Assembly: GCA_030603805.1 (NCBI GenBank)
Contig: JAUVXD010000003.1
Location: forward strand, 99,692 to 163,691
Direction: 5' to 3'
DNA from: Acholeplasmataceae bacterium
Lineage (GTDB): Bacteria > Bacillota_I > Bacilli_A > Acholeplasmatales > Acholeplasmataceae
DNA length: 64,000 nt
Shown here in pieces: positions 62,520 to 64,000 of this stretch (position 1 is its first letter; each line of letters starts with the position of its first letter). The position numbers and the translations under genes were made by a program. A model generated the notes under the pieces. That model was given only the letters and a program-made list of their open reading frames with translations. It did no database searches and was not told the DNA's origin.

Positions 62520-62931
62520 GATAGTATTATTGATTGTTGCGATTGTTTTGGTTTTTTTATACATTGGCTTAAAGCTTAAAAGTGGTAAAGGAATCGTTGA
62601 GATTTTCAAGGATGCAAAGAAAGACATTAAACAGGTGAAGAAATCAGTTGAAGAAGCAAAAACGTTACTTAAAGATGATCTTGTTCAAAAGACACTCAGA
62701 AACTTTATGATTGAAGTGGAAAATGAAAACAACAAACATAAATTATTAGGAGATATCACTTTATCTGGAAGACAGAAAAAGATAAAAGTCATTGAATCAT
62801 TCAAAACTTGGTTAATACAAATTTTAGGTTCTGTTCAAAAAGCAGAAGATTTAATTAGTTCTCACCAGGATTATATCGAAAATCTTATCGATGATTTTGT
62901 TGATTTTACGCATAAAATGCTTGGTAAATGA
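62506..62931 (+). CDS. Holin-like protein (LL-H type)
   Basis: 141 residues from GTG 62506. One N-terminal membrane segment (IVLLIVAIVLVFLYIGL), then a long charged helical region with a hydrophobic ILQILGSV stretch near 105. Resembles LL-H-type holins by size and layout. It would open the membrane at the end of infection. A lysin gene does not follow. Confidence 0.65.
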   Translation: MTSLEIVLLIVAIVLVFLYIGLKLKSGKGIVEIFKDAKKDIKQVKKSVEEAKTLLKDDLVQKTLRNFMIEVENENNKHKLLGDITLSGRQKKIKVIESFKTWLIQILGSVQKAEDLISSHQDYIENLIDDFVDFTHKMLGK

Positions 62932-62957
62932 AAATTGAATATGTATCATTTTAGATA

Positions 62958-62995
62958 AGCCATCTTACATTTATCATGTAGGGTGGCTATTTTTT
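62958..62995 (+). terminator. Strong terminator closing the late operon
   Basis: A 13-bp stem (AGCCATCTTACAT with ATGTAGGGTGGCT, two G-U pairs) with loop TTATC, followed by ATTTTTT. It ends the late genes. Confidence 0.9.
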
Positions 62996-63063
62996 ATTAA
63001 AATAATAAAAAGTAATATTACAACTCGCTGGTATAATAAATATAAAGACATAGTGAGGTTTTC

Positions 63064-63507
63064 ATGAACAAACAACAAATAGCAATCAAAATGGTTGAAT
63101 ATGCATCTAATCTGTTGGGGCTTTCAGATATTGAAGTATACTTCAAACCTAAGACGTTTTTTCACTTTGAGGAAGTGAGCGCAATATTTAACGATAAGCT
63201 CTATTACATAATTTTCAATGAAGATTGGTTGGCAACAGCACTACCTGAAGAAGTCGCATTAACCGCTCTTCATGAAACTAGACATGCCTATCAAAAAGCA
63301 AATATAGACTTTCCTGAATATTTCATTGGGAAAGAATCGAAGCAAACCATAAAACAATGGAAGAAGGATTTTGAAAACTATAATCGACCAAATGAAAACA
63401 ACATAGATGAGTATGCTTCGCAGGCGATTGAAAAAGATGCAATTGATTTTGCGTGGAAGATTATAACCGAGCACTTTGATGTTAAGTTAATAAAAGATGC
63501 AGCATAG
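63064..63507 (+). CDS. ImmA/IrrE-like metallopeptidase
   Basis: 147 residues. HETRH near residue 76 is an HExxH-type zinc site, and EKDAIDFA near 128 resembles the third-ligand helix of ImmA/IrrE proteins. Such peptidases cleave phage repressors to allow induction. No repressor gene is beside it; the CI-like gene at 29990-30586 is a possible target. It comes after the late terminator. Confidence 0.75.
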   Translation: MNKQQIAIKMVEYASNLLGLSDIEVYFKPKTFFHFEEVSAIFNDKLYYIIFNEDWLATALPEEVALTALHETRHAYQKANIDFPEYFIGKESKQTIKQWKKDFENYNRPNENNIDEYASQAIEKDAIDFAWKIITEHFDVKLIKDAA

Positions 63508-63529
63508 TTTATTAGAAGGGGAGGGTTCT

Positions 63530-63892
63530 ATGCCGATTAAGGATTGGAAAAAACTAAGCAATCAAATATTGGATGGTTCAATCAACAGGAAAAATTTTAC
63601 TAGTTTTCCAAAATATGATGTCATTATGAGAGATATTGCAATAAAAATTAGAAAGTACGGATATTACACTTTTGATGGAAGATTTGAAGATTGTGTAATA
63701 GATTTTTTATGCAAGAAGTATACGACAAAATCTGATGACTTTAATATAGACAATATAGCTAAGCAAATATCCTTGGAACTAAGAAAACTAATTGTTCCTA
63801 ATATCATTATTGTTCCATTGAATCATCTAAATAGACTATATCTACCGGCAGAACTTGTATTAGATGAGGATATTGGTGTTAGTATAGTTTAG
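63530..63892 (+). CDS. Unknown protein beside the ImmA-like peptidase
   Basis: 120 residues from ATG 63530 with AGGGGAGG upstream; a longer frame overlaps the peptidase gene. Basic N-terminal half, hydrophobic strand LIVPNIIIVPLNHLNRLYLPAEL near 85-107. No domain recognised. It follows the peptidase by 22 nt and may form a unit with it. Confidence 0.6.
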   Translation: MPIKDWKKLSNQILDGSINRKNFTSFPKYDVIMRDIAIKIRKYGYYTFDGRFEDCVIDFLCKKYTTKSDDFNIDNIAKQISLELRKLIVPNIIIVPLNHLNRLYLPAELVLDEDIGVSIV

Positions 63893-63950
63893 TAGACACA
63901 AAGAGTAAGAATCCTTCTTATGATAAGATATAAGGAAGGAGGCGATACTA

Positions 63951-64000
63951 ATGTCTAACAGCAAAAAAGGCAATCGTTATTCAGAAGATTTTAAAAAGCA
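63951..64000 (+). mobile_element. IS3-family transposase orfA, N-terminus (cut by the window edge)
   Basis: ATG 63951 behind AAGGAGG starts MSNSKKGNRYSEDFKK, the typical first residues of IS3-type OrfA proteins. Its left end would lie near 63893-63915. Only 50 nt are visible, so the terminal repeat and family group cannot be fixed. Confidence 0.65.

Noticed and set aside
1..64000. tRNA or rRNA genes as attachment targets
   Set aside because: No cloverleaf or rRNA-like sequence was recognised, including next to the serine recombinase; a dedicated tRNA scan was not possible.

Overview
The window comes from a low-GC, A+T-rich bacterium that uses TGA as a stop codon (for example the nudix gene at 7751-8287). 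I infer a fermentative, probably wall-less Firmicutes/Mollicutes relative of the Acholeplasma or Izemoplasma kind. Support comes from the gene content (glutamate mutase fermentation, lipid acyltransferases, a lipid-type glycosyltransferase) and from a nearly complete siphoprophage that has holin-like genes but no visible peptidoglycan hydrolase. The assignment is not certain.

Region 1 (1-11742) is host metabolism. A minus-strand operon, glmS-glmL-glmE-mal-citD-citE-citF, encodes the methylaspartate route of glutamate fermentation: glutamate to 3-methylaspartate, then mesaconate, citramalate, and acetate plus pyruvate. A divergent two-subunit class I fumarase supplies the hydratase step, very likely acting as mesaconase. 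The shared upstream region holds divergent promoters, a 16-bp palindrome and a cre-like box. Then follow a nudix hydrolase, a PlsC-zinc-ribbon acyltransferase, and threonine dehydrogenase with KBL ligase, whose promoter has a cre-like box between -35 and -10.

Region 2 (11828-20237) is a signalling/exopolysaccharide block (a diiron-like/GGDEF/receiver fusion, a family 2 glycosyltransferase with a helical-repeat N-terminus, a PAS-GGDEF cyclase), a second PlsC-zinc-ribbon protein and a RumA-type RNA methyltransferase.

Region 3 (20239-27857) looks like an inserted block. An ABC transporter-HAD-DegV-TetR operon, a patatin-like lipase and a GT4 glycosyltransferase lie between two nearly identical hairpin sequences (20303-20342 and 27768-27806).

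Region 4 (27858 to the right edge) is a prophage or phage-derived island of HK97/siphovirus type. In order it holds a large serine recombinase, a CI-like repressor, a tyrosine integrase, a BRO/KilA antirepressor, an excisionase, a replication-type protein, an ArpU-like regulator, a defence cassette (fused nuclease-methylase, specificity subunit, Shedu-like nuclease) with a consensus promoter, an orphan methylase, metK, HNH, two HEPN-like morons around a cos-like site, terminase, portal, protease, capsid, connectors, tail genes, fibres, holin-like genes, an ImmA-like peptidase and the start of an IS3-family orfA.

The most unusual non-coding structures are two arrays of seven 11-bp direct repeats (33112-33189 and 39465-39542), a reversed three-unit copy at 20239-20271, and a pair of 47-nt modules in opposite orientation (29929-29975 and 39582-39628) that look like co-regulated phage promoters. 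All function calls rest on reading motifs by eye; no database search was run.
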